Origin: Phytohabitans rumicis
Lineage (GTDB): Bacteria > Actinomycetota > Actinomycetes > Mycobacteriales > Micromonosporaceae
Reading direction: 5' to 3'
Length of the DNA: 64,000 nucleotides
Assembly: GCF_011764445.1 (NCBI RefSeq)
Contig: NZ_BLPG01000002.1
Span: forward strand, 806,001-870,000
Shown here: positions 43,900-54,638 of the stretch, one piece after another
Layout of the letters: every line of letters begins with the position of its first letter
Position numbering within the stretch: position 1 is the first letter of the stretch
Translations under genes and position numbers: made by a program
Notes under the pieces: model-generated
Told to the model about the DNA's origin: nothing
Database searches by the model: none
Seen by the model: only the letters and a program-made list of their open reading frames with translations

Positions 43900-44480
43900 G
43901 ACGGGCCGGCATCGGTGGCACGGTTCGCCTGCCGTACCCGCCGGACGCTGTGCACCACCACCGCGGTCGCCGGCGTGGCCAGCGCCATCCCCGCGACCCC
44001 CGGCCACGGCACCACCCAGGAGCTGTACAGGCCGAGCGCGACGCCGACGACGGTGCCGAGCAGGTTGCTCAGCACGGGCGCCAGGCCGGCCAGGAGAACG
44101 TCCGCCGAGCCGTACACCGATTGCGGGTCAACGTCACCGAGCTCGCTGGCGGCCGCGTCGACGTTCGCCCTGATCTCGTCCTTCTGCCGGAGCACTCCCC
44201 AGACGACGAGCGCGGTCGCGCCGGCGGCCAGCGCGATCACGATCAGCAGGGCGGCGACGGCGCCGGCCGCCCGGGGAACGCCGCGGTGGTCCACCGCGTC
44301 GACGACCGGCATGAACGCGATGGCCAGGAACAACGCCACCACCAGGGCGAGCAGGATCGGCCGCAGCACGACGACGAGGAGCCCCGCCGCGGCGAGCAGC
44401 AGGACCACCCCGACGAGCGACCAGGCCACGGCGCCCGCGGCGCGCAGCCGGTCCGCCATCCCCGCCATGCCGGTAAGCAT
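43896..44480 (-). CDS. Short AI-2E-transporter-like membrane protein
   Basis: A 194-aa integral membrane protein. Residues about 10-110 look like the N-terminus of AI-2E family permeases: VVLRPILLALVVALFLAIAFMPVVDAVDHRGVPRAAGAVAALLIVI, then the soluble AAASELGDVDPQ linker. AI-2E proteins are normally about 350 aa with eight helices; here the second half is reduced to one further hydrophobic stretch. It is either a truncated relative or a distinct short family. The start is ATG 44480; later Met codons at 44468 and 44459 are alternatives. Confidence 0.6.
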   Translation of the reverse strand: MLTGMAGMADRLRAAGAVAWSLVGVVLLLAAAGLLVVVLRPILLALVVALFLAIAFMPVVDAVDHRGVPRAAGAVAALLIVIALAAGATALVVWGVLRQKDEIRANVDAAASELGDVDPQSVYGSADVLLAGLAPVLSNLLGTVVGVALGLYSSWVVPWPGVAGMALATPATAVVVHSVRRVRQANRATDAGPS

Positions 44481-44533
44481 GCCGCCAGACCACGGCCCGC
44501 ACGCGTCGATCGGCGGGAACGGGGGGCTTGGTG

Positions 44534-45598
44534 CTACTGGCGGGTGGCGATCAGGGTCACGATCGCGGCGATCACCAGGAGCGCGGCGAGCACGGCGGCA
44601 ATGATCTTGGGAACGCTGTACGGGCGCTCGCCGGCGACCTCGCCGCTGCGCCCGTTGACCAGGACGGTGTACGTCTTGCCGGCATGCAGGTAGCAGGCGA
44701 CCCAGACCGGCAGCAGCATGAGCTTGAACATGACGTCGTGGTACGCGGTGTCGACCTGGTGCAGCCGCTGCTCGTCGCCGCCGATGTCGCGCTCGCAGTC
44801 GTCCCGGATCACCGAGGCCATGTGGGCCTTCGCCGTCTCCAGACCGCTTTCCGGCTCGACGTCGTAGCGCAGCGTCTCGTGGCCGGCGAGGTATTCGGGC
44901 CGGTACGCCTCGGCGTTGCGCAGCGGCCACGGCTCCAGCGCGTCCAGGTGCTTGGGGGTCACCCGGGTCGTACCGGCCACCAGCAGGTCGTCGAAGTCGC
45001 GGGACACCGTGCCGCGCGCGGCCCGCCACCGGGTCTTGCGCACCTTGCGGGACTTGGTCTGGCCGTTCTCGGTGTAGTTCTCGGTGTCCCAGTAGTGGTC
45101 GCCGCGCTCACCGGAGTAGTCGGAGACGGTCCCGGCGTCGTACGTCCAGTGCGGCAGGTAGGTGCCGCGCGACGACTCGGCCTCGGTGACCTTCTTCAGC
45201 CCGTTCGGCGCGAACCAGCGCGACGAGGCCCATCCGCGCAGCGCGGAGCGCATCTGGCCGCGGTCGACGGCGAACGGCAGCACCGCCTCGGGCGTCACCA
45301 TGTCGCCGTGCGGGCCGCCGCTGACCAGCGGCGCGCCGCAGAACTGGCAGCGGTCGGAGATCTTGTCGGTCTCGGTCACCGCACCGCAGCCCCGGCAGGT
45401 GAACGCCTGCGGTGCGAGCGCGCTCACCGGCTTGCGCGGCAGTTGGGCGAACTCGGCGTACGCGTGCTCGCGCACCCGCAGCCCGGTCGGTTGCAGTGGC
45501 GTGCTCGCGCCGCAGTACGGGCAGGCCAGGACCGTGGTGCCCGGCGCGTATTCGACGTTGGCCCCGCAACTCCCGCAGGGGTACTGGGTTGGGCTCAT
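44534..45598 (-). CDS. Zinc-ribbon protein with C-terminal membrane helix
   Basis: A 354-aa protein. The N-terminus holds two zinc ribbons: PCGSCGANVEYAPG with ACPYCGAS, and FTCRGCGAVTETDKISDRCQFCGAPL (four CxxC pairs in the first 95 residues). A β-rich middle contains GWASSRWFAPNGLK and YLPHWTYDAGTVSDYSGERGDHYW. It ends in one membrane helix (IIAAVLAALLVIAAIVTLIA). ATG 45598 overlaps the stop of the SPFH gene, so the two are co-transcribed. Such pairs recall TFIIB-type zinc-ribbon/SPFH neighbours of unknown role. Confidence 0.75.
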   Translation of the reverse strand: MSPTQYPCGSCGANVEYAPGTTVLACPYCGASTPLQPTGLRVREHAYAEFAQLPRKPVSALAPQAFTCRGCGAVTETDKISDRCQFCGAPLVSGGPHGDMVTPEAVLPFAVDRGQMRSALRGWASSRWFAPNGLKKVTEAESSRGTYLPHWTYDAGTVSDYSGERGDHYWDTENYTENGQTKSRKVRKTRWRAARGTVSRDFDDLLVAGTTRVTPKHLDALEPWPLRNAEAYRPEYLAGHETLRYDVEPESGLETAKAHMASVIRDDCERDIGGDEQRLHQVDTAYHDVMFKLMLLPVWVACYLHAGKTYTVLVNGRSGEVAGERPYSVPKIIAAVLAALLVIAAIVTLIATRQ

Positions 45599-46704
45599 GC
45601 CTGCGGCGGCAGCGGCGGCGGTACGGCGGCGAAGACGCCGCCGAGCTCGGGCACCTGGCCGGCCGCGGTCCACCCGGCCATGCCGTCGGCCCAGACCAGC
45701 GTCTCCCGGGTCAGCGTGCCGGCCCGGGCCTGTCCGGCCAACCCGGCCGCGTCGAACGGGCCGAGTTGCTGCCCGTTGGCGCCGACGAACCACTGCTTGA
45801 CCGGCAACGGCGGCGGCCCGGCTGTCGGGACCGGTGGCGGTGCCGGCGCCGGCGGGTTGAGCGACTGGCCGGCCCGCTGGGCGGCGGCCATGCCGAGCCC
45901 GAAGCCGAACGCCTCGCCGGCGCCGCCCGGGTTGTTCGCCGCGTCCTCCACGGCGTTGGCCGTCTGGAACTTCGCGTACTGGTCCAGGTCGCCGAGCACC
46001 CCGATCGAGGCGCGCTTGTCCAGCGCCTCCTCCACCTCGGGCGGCACGGAGATGTTCTCGATCACGAACTTCGGGATCGCGATGCCGGAGCTGGACAGCT
46101 CGTCACCGAGCACCGCGGCCAGCGCGTTGCCGATGCTCAGCTGCTGCGCGGCCAGCTCGAGCAGTGGCACGTTGGCGGTGGCCAGCGCGCTGCCGAGGTG
46201 GCTGACGACCAGCTGCCGCAGGTACTCGTGCACCTCCTCGGTGCGAAACTGCGCGTCGGTGCCGACCAACTCGCGCAGCAGCGCCGCCGGGTCGGTCACC
46301 CGCAGCGTGAACGAGCCGAACGCGCGCAGCCGGACCGCGCCGAACTCCGCGTCCCGCACGATCACCGGGTTCTGCGTGCCCCACTTCAGCCCGGGAAACT
46401 GCCGGGTGTTGACGAAGTAGACCTCGGCCTTCCAGGGCGACTCGAAGCCGTACTTCCAACCCTTGAGGGTGCTCAGGATCGGCAGATTCTTCGTGGTCAA
46501 CGTGTAGGTGCCCGGCGTGAACACGTCGGCGATCGAACCCTCGTTGACGAAGACCGCCGCCTGCGACTCGCGGACGATGAGCTTGGCGCCCATCTTTATC
46601 TCGTTCTCGTACCGGGGGAACCGCCACACGATGGTGTCCCGGCTGTCGTCGGTCCACTCGATGACATCGATCAGCTCACCCTTGAGCTTGTCCCACAGAC
46701 CCAC
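45595..46704 (-). CDS. SPFH-domain protein with C-terminal GYF_2 domain
   Basis: A 369-aa protein. Residues about 20-250 are an SPFH/virion-core-like domain (LIVRESQAAVFVNEGSIADVFTPGTYTL; PVIVRDAEFGAVRLRAFGSFTLRV). A proline-rich linker follows, then a C-terminal GYF_2 module: WFVGANGQQLGPFDAAGLAGQARAGTLTRETLVWADGMAGWTAA. GTG 46704 gives the usual MGLWDKLKGELIDVIEW start of this family. It overlaps the zinc-ribbon gene by ATGA. The family probably forms membrane-associated assemblies; the cellular role is unknown. Confidence 0.85.
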   Translation of the reverse strand: MGLWDKLKGELIDVIEWTDDSRDTIVWRFPRYENEIKMGAKLIVRESQAAVFVNEGSIADVFTPGTYTLTTKNLPILSTLKGWKYGFESPWKAEVYFVNTRQFPGLKWGTQNPVIVRDAEFGAVRLRAFGSFTLRVTDPAALLRELVGTDAQFRTEEVHEYLRQLVVSHLGSALATANVPLLELAAQQLSIGNALAAVLGDELSSSGIAIPKFVIENISVPPEVEEALDKRASIGVLGDLDQYAKFQTANAVEDAANNPGGAGEAFGFGLGMAAAQRAGQSLNPPAPAPPPVPTAGPPPLPVKQWFVGANGQQLGPFDAAGLAGQARAGTLTRETLVWADGMAGWTAAGQVPELGGVFAAVPPPLPPQA

Positions 46705-46837
46705 GGCGCCCCTGACGGTCCCCCGACGACTTGATCGACGCGGCGGCAGCGACGCTAGCAACCCTCCGCCACCGTGACCACCCCGGCCGGCGATCCAGAA
46801 CCCGGCCGGGCCGGGTCCGCCCAGTAGGTTTGCCCGC

Positions 46838-47596
46838 ATGGCACACATCCTCGACCGCGCGCTCTGGGCATCGCTGTCCGGCCCGCACGCACACCTCGCC
46901 GAGGTCAACGGGCAGGCCATGCGCTACGCCCCGGACGTCGCGCCGTTCGCCGTACTGCGGCCGGACCACGACGGCCGGGCCTGGGACGACCTGGCCGAGC
47001 TGGTCGGGCCGGGTGAGCGGACCGCGCTGGCCGGTGCCGACCCGACCGCCCCGCCGGCCGGCTGGGAGGTGGACGACGCGATCGACGGCGTCCAACTCGT
47101 GGACAGCACGCTGCGGGCCACTCCCGACCCGGAGGCCGTCCCGCTGGGCCCGGACGACCTGCCCGAGATGCTCGACCTGGTAGCGCGCACCGAGCCCGGC
47201 CCGTTCCGGCAACGGGCCATCGAACTCGGCGCGTACCTGGGCATCCGCCGCGACGGGCAGCTCGTCGCCATGGCCGGCGAACGCCTGCACCCACCCGGCT
47301 GGACCGAGATCAGCGCGGTCTGCACCGACCCCGCGTACCGCCGGCTCGGCCTCGCCACCCGCCTGATCCGCGCGGTGGCCGCCGGGATCCGCGGCCGCGG
47401 CGAGACCCCGTTCCTACACGCGGCGGCCTCGAACACGACCGGGATCCGGCTCTACGAGTCGATCGGGTTCACCCTGCGCCGCAAGACCGTGTTCCTGTCC
47501 GTCCGCGCACCGGGCACACCGTCCACAAGGACTTTCGCGTCGATCAAGGGCAAACGGTCGTGGATCGGAGATCAAAGCACGACCGTTCGCCCTTGA
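46838..47596 (+). CDS. GNAT-family acetyltransferase with repeat-encoded C-terminal tail
   Basis: A 252-aa GNAT protein. The acetyl-CoA loop is SAVCTDPAYRRLGLATRLIRAVAAG at about residues 165-190, followed by FLHAAASNTTGIRLYESIGFTLRRKTVF. The last 23 residues or so (from about TRTFASIKG to DQSTTVRP) are encoded by the palindromic repeat copy G, which contains the stop codon. The ancestral stop was probably near residue 228. ATG 46838 is the start. The gene is divergent from the SPFH operon. The substrate is unknown. Confidence 0.83.
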   Translation: MAHILDRALWASLSGPHAHLAEVNGQAMRYAPDVAPFAVLRPDHDGRAWDDLAELVGPGERTALAGADPTAPPAGWEVDDAIDGVQLVDSTLRATPDPEAVPLGPDDLPEMLDLVARTEPGPFRQRAIELGAYLGIRRDGQLVAMAGERLHPPGWTEISAVCTDPAYRRLGLATRLIRAVAAGIRGRGETPFLHAAASNTTGIRLYESIGFTLRRKTVFLSVRAPGTPSTRTFASIKGKRSWIGDQSTTVRP

Positions 47597-47640
47597 TCGG
47601 CGGGCATTCCCTTGATCGGCGGGCATTCCCTTGATCGGCG
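47527..47640. repeat. Intergenic palindromic repeat, copy G, fused into the GNAT gene end
   Basis: AGGACTTTCGCGTCGATCAA begins the left arm, and CACGACCGTTCGCCCTTGATCG the right. The loop GATCGGAGATCAAAG is in the reversed orientation. The right flank then repeats GGCGGGCATTCCCTTGATC twice in tandem, so one outer arm is duplicated. The element covers the last 70 bases of the GNAT reading frame. Confidence 0.85.
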
Positions 47641-47670
47641 CGGCGCCGGGCCGCCGGGCCGCCGGAACCG

Positions 47671-48135
47671 CTACCACCGCCGCGAGTAGCGGCGCGCCCC
47701 GAAGGTAACGGTGGCGCTGCGTGCGCCGGCTGCGAGCATGTCGTCCAGGACCAGTTCGGCGGCCAGTGCCTGGGCGGCGGCGCCGGGGTCCAGGGCCCGG
47801 TCGCCGCGGCGACCCACCGTGCTGTGCCGGGCGTCCACGAGCACGTCGCTGGTGGCCAGCCGGGTGGCGAGCCGGACGGTGTCGGCGCAGACCGGCAGCA
47901 TCACGCCGGGGTACGCGTTGAGGCGGGCGATCTCGCTGCGCCGGCCGTGCGGGGACCACTTCTCGGACAGCTCGGTCAGCCGGTCGCGGCCGGTGCGGAG
48001 CGGGTCGCCGTCGTCGGCGAGCGCCACCAGGCTGACCCGCTCGCCCAGCGCGACGCCGTACCAGCGGAAGGGGTGCGGACGCCGGCTGGCGACAGTCGGT
48101 GCGGCGGGCGTCACGATGGTCATGGTTCTGAGCAT
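47671..48135 (-). CDS. Short ApbE-like protein
   Basis: A 154-aa protein. RLTELSEKWSPHGRRSEIARLNAYPGVMLPVCADTVRLATRLA resembles the N-terminal half of FAD:protein FMN transferases (ApbE), where a WSPxxxSEIxRLN block is usual. The catalytic metal and FAD regions that follow in ApbE are missing or strongly reduced (ALDPGAAAQALAAELVLDDML). At less than half normal length it is unlikely to be an active transferase. ATG 48135 has AGGA nine bases upstream; ATG 48123 is an alternative. No flavinylated partner is visible nearby. Confidence 0.6.
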   Translation of the reverse strand: MLRTMTIVTPAAPTVASRRPHPFRWYGVALGERVSLVALADDGDPLRTGRDRLTELSEKWSPHGRRSEIARLNAYPGVMLPVCADTVRLATRLATSDVLVDARHSTVGRRGDRALDPGAAAQALAAELVLDDMLAAGARSATVTFGARRYSRRW

Positions 48136-48214
48136 CGAAGCGGATCCTGTGCCCACCGCGAGTCGCCGCTGTGTGGCGCCTGTGCGGTCAGGAAGCGGTG
48201 CCCGGGGGCGCCGG

Positions 48215-49036
48215 CTATCCGGGCACGATGTGGACGGTCGGGTCGCCGTCGAGGCGCACCTCGTACCCCGTGGGTGGGCCGGTCCGCGACCAGCGGACGC
48301 CGACGACGGTGGCGGCCAGATCGCCGACGCGCACCCGCGCGCCCGGCGGGTGCCCCTCGTACGCCTCGACGAGCAGGGCGTCGAGGATGTGCCGGACGCC
48401 GTCGACGGAGCCGCGCAGGCTGACCGCGCGCAGCTCCCGGCCGAGGGTGATCGCCACGTCCCGGACCCGCCGGTCGGGCCCGGCCTCGCCGGCCGTGAGC
48501 GCGGCCTCGACGCGGGTCCACAGCCGCCAGCGGTCGTCGTCCAGCAGCAGCCGGGCGGCCCGGTCGAGCGCGGCGCAGGGGATGTCGACGGCCGCCTCCT
48601 CGCCCAGCTCGGCGACCCAGGTGAGCTCCCCCGCGGTGGGCAGCAGTTGCGGCGACTCGTGGGCGAGCACGGCGTACAGCATGGCGAGGGTCGTCTGACG
48701 GCCCGGGCCGTCGTAGAGCGGGTCGACGCCGGCGGCGCGCAGCCGCGGGTATCGGGCGGTCAGGTGCGCGGCCCGGCCCAGCGGCAGGTCGGTGGCCTGG
48801 CGGGTGTCGCGGACGCGGGCGTGGAACGGGCGCTGTTCGCGCAGAGCGAACAACCACGCGCGGTGCTCGTCGGTGCCTGCGGGCGGAGCGGTCCAGCGGT
48901 GCCCGCCCGCCGGCGTCTGGTCCGTGAGCAGGCGCGCGGCGACCGAGTACGCCACGCCGAGCCGGGTGGCGAGCGCACGGATCGCGCGCCTGCGGGCCCG
49001 ATCTGGCACGGAGCGTCGGCGCTCGGTAGTGGTCAT
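48215..49036 (-). CDS. Hypothetical protein divergent from clpC
   Basis: A 273-aa soluble protein not assigned to a family. The basic N-terminus RRRSVPDRARRRAIRALATRLGVAYSVAARLL looks like a DNA-binding helical segment. The middle is helical and acidic (VAELGEEAAVDIPCAALDRAARLLL). The C-terminus is β-rich, with GARVRVGDLAATVVGVRWSRTGPPTGYEVRLDGDPTVHIVPG recalling a small barrel. GGGAGGA lies before ATG 49036. It shares a 218-base promoter region with the M-domain-less ClpC, so an adaptor, substrate or regulator role for that unfoldase can be imagined but is not shown. Confidence 0.65.
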   Translation of the reverse strand: MTTTERRRSVPDRARRRAIRALATRLGVAYSVAARLLTDQTPAGGHRWTAPPAGTDEHRAWLFALREQRPFHARVRDTRQATDLPLGRAAHLTARYPRLRAAGVDPLYDGPGRQTTLAMLYAVLAHESPQLLPTAGELTWVAELGEEAAVDIPCAALDRAARLLLDDDRWRLWTRVEAALTAGEAGPDRRVRDVAITLGRELRAVSLRGSVDGVRHILDALLVEAYEGHPPGARVRVGDLAATVVGVRWSRTGPPTGYEVRLDGDPTVHIVPG

Positions 49037-49254
49037 CGCAGTCCTCCCTCGGCCCATCGTAAGTGTGCCCATCCGGGTTCGTTGTACCCTGGACGGGCAG
49101 CGCGCCTGCACGAGCGTAGCGAGGCCCCCCACGCGGGTCGCGTGTCAACGCCAAGAGGCTCCGACTCAGCGCATTCACCCCCTTTCGTTTCCGCGCGCAC
49201 GCGTGCGTCTGTCGGGTGGGGTGCGTGGGGCCTCGCCGCGAGGACGTGAGTGTC

Positions 49255-51546
<2,292 letters not shown>

Positions 51547-51550
51547 CCCT

Positions 51551-52780
51551 TTACCGCAGGCGGAAGAGGACCTCGCCGGCCTGCGGTACGACCAAGGTGT
51601 GCGGGTCGGTGGCGGAAACGTCCACAGTGGATGGCTCGAGATAGTCGAGGTTGGCGCCGCGGACCACGTCTTCGGGGATGCCGGTGGCGAGCGTGACCGT
51701 GACCCGGTTGCGCTCGCCGTCCTCGGCGGTCCAGGTGCCGGCGCCGCGCAGGTGGGTGGAGTGCCCGAGGACGCCCCAGTGCTCGTCCCGGAACCGGTCC
51801 CACTGCCCGACGAAGTAGTCACGGCAGTGGTAGCCGATGCGCTCGATCTCCGGGTGCATCGCGGACAGCCGGGTGATGTGCGGGGCGTACAGGATGACCT
51901 GGCCACCGTCGGCGACGACGGGCTCGACCTTGTAGAAGCCCTTCGCGCCGGTCCACATGTCGTCGTACTTGGCCGGCAGGACCGACAGCACCCGGCGGAC
52001 CGGGGCGTCCAGGTAGCGGATGTGGGTCTGGGCGGACACCTCGGCGCAGGCGGCCCACGCCTCCTCCGGCGGGCCGAACGACGCGGCGTGCAGGGCGCCG
52101 GTGCCGGACTGGACCACCAGGCACAGGGCGAGCCGGCGGGTGGGGATCATGGCGGCGGCCTGGTCGATCAGGGCGCGGACCGGGGTGGTGCCCGGGGTGC
52201 CGATGATCTGCCAGCTGGTGATCAGGGCACCGAGCCAGTGCGACAGGTCGATGATGTCCGGCCCGGCCACGCCGGGGAAGAAGTACTTGTTGCCGCCGGA
52301 GAAGCCGACCACCTCGTGCGGGAAGACCGGCCCGAGCACCAGGCACACGTCGTGCTCGACCGCGGCCCGGTTGAGCACCACGTCCACCGGCTGGCGCAGG
52401 CGGCCCTCGGAGAGCTTGTCCACCTCGTCGGCGCCGATCGTGCCGACCGGGACCAGCGCCTCCGGCCGCCACCACTCGTGGTTGACGACGGTGAAGCCCG
52501 GGTACGGGCCGCCGAGGTGGGCGCGTAGCTGCTGCTCGCTCATCGCCGCGTGGGTGCCGAGCGCGATGAGCACGGTGACCCGGGTGGCCCGGCCGGCGAG
52601 CGCCTCGTGCACCGCACCCATCAGCGGCGGCAGCGGGCAGCTGCGGGTGCCGTCCGGCACGATCACGCACACGCTGCGCCCGTCCAGGTCGGCCGCGGCC
52701 AGCCGGTCGGCGACGAACGCGCGTACCGTCGCATGGTCCAGGATCCGGTCCGCGCCGCCGATGAGGTGGGTGTCCGTCAC
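51551..52780 (-). CDS. LarA-type nickel-pincer racemase (DUF2088 family)
   Basis: A 409-aa LarA-like protein. The N-terminal half contains VCVIVPDGTRSCPLPPLM and LIALGTHAAMSEQQLRAHLG. The junction holds VFPHEVVGFSGGNKYFFPGVAG (His and Lys for the nickel-pincer cofactor) and IIDLSHWLGALI (His). The cofactor-site H, K and H appear to be retained. Known relatives racemise lactate, malate or other 2-hydroxyacids. No larB, larC or larE is in the window, so the cofactor must be made elsewhere. It is last in the leftward sugar-acid cluster; the likely substrate is a 2-hydroxy acid of that pathway. GTG 52780 is the start. Confidence 0.83.
   Translation of the reverse strand: MTDTHLIGGADRILDHATVRAFVADRLAAADLDGRSVCVIVPDGTRSCPLPPLMGAVHEALAGRATRVTVLIALGTHAAMSEQQLRAHLGGPYPGFTVVNHEWWRPEALVPVGTIGADEVDKLSEGRLRQPVDVVLNRAAVEHDVCLVLGPVFPHEVVGFSGGNKYFFPGVAGPDIIDLSHWLGALITSWQIIGTPGTTPVRALIDQAAAMIPTRRLALCLVVQSGTGALHAASFGPPEEAWAACAEVSAQTHIRYLDAPVRRVLSVLPAKYDDMWTGAKGFYKVEPVVADGGQVILYAPHITRLSAMHPEIERIGYHCRDYFVGQWDRFRDEHWGVLGHSTHLRGAGTWTAEDGERNRVTVTLATGIPEDVVRGANLDYLEPSTVDVSATDPHTLVVPQAGEVLFRLR
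51552..51588. terminator. Possible terminator hairpin after clpC
   Basis: TACCGCAGGC (51552-51561) and GCCTGCGGTA (51579-51588) form a perfect 10-bp stem with a 17-base loop, six bases after the clpC stop. It lies within the 3' coding end of the convergent larA-like gene. Confidence 0.45.
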
Positions 52781-52815
52781 CCTTGCACGATATGCGGCCC
52801 GGTGCCGTGCGGCGG

Positions 52816-53793
52816 TCAGCCGCGGCGGGCCGGGGTGCCGGGCAGCGGGGTGAGGGCGTCGTGCCCGTCCAGGACGGCGAGGATGTTGCGGGCGGCCAGG
52901 TCGACCATGGCGGCGCGGGTGGCCTCGGTGGCCGAGCCGATGTGTGGCAGGACGACCAGGTGCGGCTCGTGGAAGAGCGGGTCGGCCGGGTCGGCGCGCG
53001 GCTCGTCGACCATGACGTCGAGGCCGGCGGAGTGCAGGGTCCCGGCGCGCAGGGCGGCCACCAGGGCGACCTCGTCGACGATGCCGCCGCGGGAGGTGTT
53101 GACCAGGGTCGCGGTCGGCTTCATCCGGGCCAGCTCGGCGGCGCCGATGAGCCCGGCGGTGCGCCGGGTCAGCGGTACGTGCAGGGAGATGACGTCGCTC
53201 GTACGCAGCAGCTCGTCGAAGCCGACCGCGCGCGAGCCGACGGCGTCCTGCGCGTGGGACGGGTCGTGGTGCTGGATCCGCATGCCCAGTCCGGCGGCGC
53301 GGCGGGCCAGGGCCTGCCCGATCTGGCCGTAGCCGATCAGGCCCAGGGTGGCGCCGTGGACGTCGAGGCCGAGGAAGCCGTCCATGCGGAAGTGGGTCCA
53401 CCCGCCGCCGCGCATGGTGTCCACGGCGGCGCCGATCCGGCGGCGGGCCAGGAGGATCAGCGCGAGTGCGACGTCGGCGGTGGTTTCGGCCAGGACGTGG
53501 GGAGTGTGGGTGACCAGCACGCCCCGATCGTTCGCGGTGGCCACGTCGACCGCGTCGTACCCCATCGAGGCGAGCGCGACCACGCGGAGCCGGGGCGCGG
53601 CGTCCAGCAGGGCGGCGTCGACCCGGTCGGTGCCGAGCACGAGCGCCGCGTCGCAGTCGCCGACCAGCCCGGCGAGCTGCGCCGGCGCGGGCGGGGCGTC
53701 GCCGTCCCAGACGGTCAGGCGGCACCGGTCGGCCAACTGGGCGAGGCCGGCGCCGGGCAGGTCGCGGCGGGAGACGGCGACGCGAGGCAGCAT
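52816..53793 (-). CDS. D-2-hydroxyacid dehydrogenase (NAD-binding)
   Basis: A 325-aa 2-hydroxyacid dehydrogenase: ASMGYDAVDVATANDRGVLVTHTPHVLAETTADVALALIL, the Rossmann motif GATLGLIGYGQIGQALARRAAGLG, VNTSRGGIVDEVALVAAL (Arg site), LDVMVDEPR (Glu site) and LPHIGSATEATR (His site). Its closest functional types are glyoxylate/hydroxypyruvate or 2-ketogluconate reductases. It lies between the IclR gene and the LarA-like gene. It probably reduces a 2-keto acid such as hydroxypyruvate or 2-ketogluconate, or oxidises the matching D-hydroxy acid. Confidence 0.87.
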   Translation of the reverse strand: MLPRVAVSRRDLPGAGLAQLADRCRLTVWDGDAPPAPAQLAGLVGDCDAALVLGTDRVDAALLDAAPRLRVVALASMGYDAVDVATANDRGVLVTHTPHVLAETTADVALALILLARRRIGAAVDTMRGGGWTHFRMDGFLGLDVHGATLGLIGYGQIGQALARRAAGLGMRIQHHDPSHAQDAVGSRAVGFDELLRTSDVISLHVPLTRRTAGLIGAAELARMKPTATLVNTSRGGIVDEVALVAALRAGTLHSAGLDVMVDEPRADPADPLFHEPHLVVLPHIGSATEATRAAMVDLAARNILAVLDGHDALTPLPGTPARRG

Positions 53794-53810
53794 GGGTACT
53801 CCGTTCGAGC

Positions 53811-54578
53811 TTAGGGTCGGGCCAGTCGGGACAGGTCGGTGGCGAGCGTCGTCAGGTCCTTGGTCAGCGACTCGCGCAGGTCCGGCGTCACCCGGGCGGT
53901 GAGCATGGTGGCGCTGACCGCGGTCGGCGTGTCGGGGCCGCCGGGCAGGGCGACGCCGAAACAGGTGACGCCTTCGGTGTTCTGCTCGTCGTCGAGGGCG
54001 TACCCGCGCTGCCGGATCTCGTCCAGGTCGCGGCGCAGCGCGTCCATGGACCGGTGCGAGCGTGGCGTGTAGGCCGGCAGTTCGCCGATGGTCGCGAGCC
54101 GGCGGTCCTGCTCGGCCGGCGGCAGGCTGGCGAGCATCGCCTTGCCGAGGGCGGTCACGACGGCCGGCAGCCGGCGGCCGATGTCGCTGGCGAGCCGCAC
54201 CGGCTGGTTGCCGTCGTGCCGGGCCAGGTAGACGACGTCGAGGTCGTCCAGGACGGCCAGCAGCAGGGTCTCCTGCGCCGCCACCGGCAGCAGCGTCGCC
54301 GCCCGGCGGAACTCGGTGACCAGGTCGGTGCCGGCCAGGAAGCCCTGGCCGAGCTCGACGACCTTGTAGCCCAGCGCCCACCGCTGGTCCATCCGGCGGA
54401 TGAGGTGGCTGTCCTCCAGCGCGGCGCACAGGTTCGCCACGGTCGACTTCGCCAGGTCCAGCGACCGGGCGAGCTCGGTGAGGGAGAGCGGGCCGCGGCG
54501 GGCCAGCTCTTCCAGCATGGCCACCGCCCGGGTCACCGCGGGGGCACGGCTGTCGACGTCGCGGAGCGAGCGCGTCAC
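53811..54578 (-). CDS. IclR-family transcriptional regulator
   Basis: A 255-aa IclR regulator. The winged helix AVTRAVAMLEELARRGPLSLTELARSLDLAKSTVANLCAALED is at about residues 12-55. The effector domain includes SDIGRRLPAVVTALGKAMLASLPP and RGYALDDEQNTEGVTCFGVALP. GTG 54578 follows GGAG. It lies inside the leftward catabolic cluster and probably controls it in response to a sugar acid. TTGAAAATTAAGG just upstream (54588-54600) is A/T-rich and could hold an operator or promoter. Confidence 0.88.
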   Translation of the reverse strand: MTRSLRDVDSRAPAVTRAVAMLEELARRGPLSLTELARSLDLAKSTVANLCAALEDSHLIRRMDQRWALGYKVVELGQGFLAGTDLVTEFRRAATLLPVAAQETLLLAVLDDLDVVYLARHDGNQPVRLASDIGRRLPAVVTALGKAMLASLPPAEQDRRLATIGELPAYTPRSHRSMDALRRDLDEIRQRGYALDDEQNTEGVTCFGVALPGGPDTPTAVSATMLTARVTPDLRESLTKDLTTLATDLSRLARP

Positions 54579-54638
54579 GGTAGGACTCCTTAATTTTCAA
54601 CGGCACGGCCGGGTGGTGACTTCCGCCAATCTTCGCAG

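Noticed and set aside
49037-49254. HspR (HAIR) or ClgR operator in front of clpC
   Set aside because: No CTTGAGT-N7-ACTCAAG and no convincing ClgR-type CGC-N5-GCG site with its flanks; only generic G+C-rich sequence is seen.
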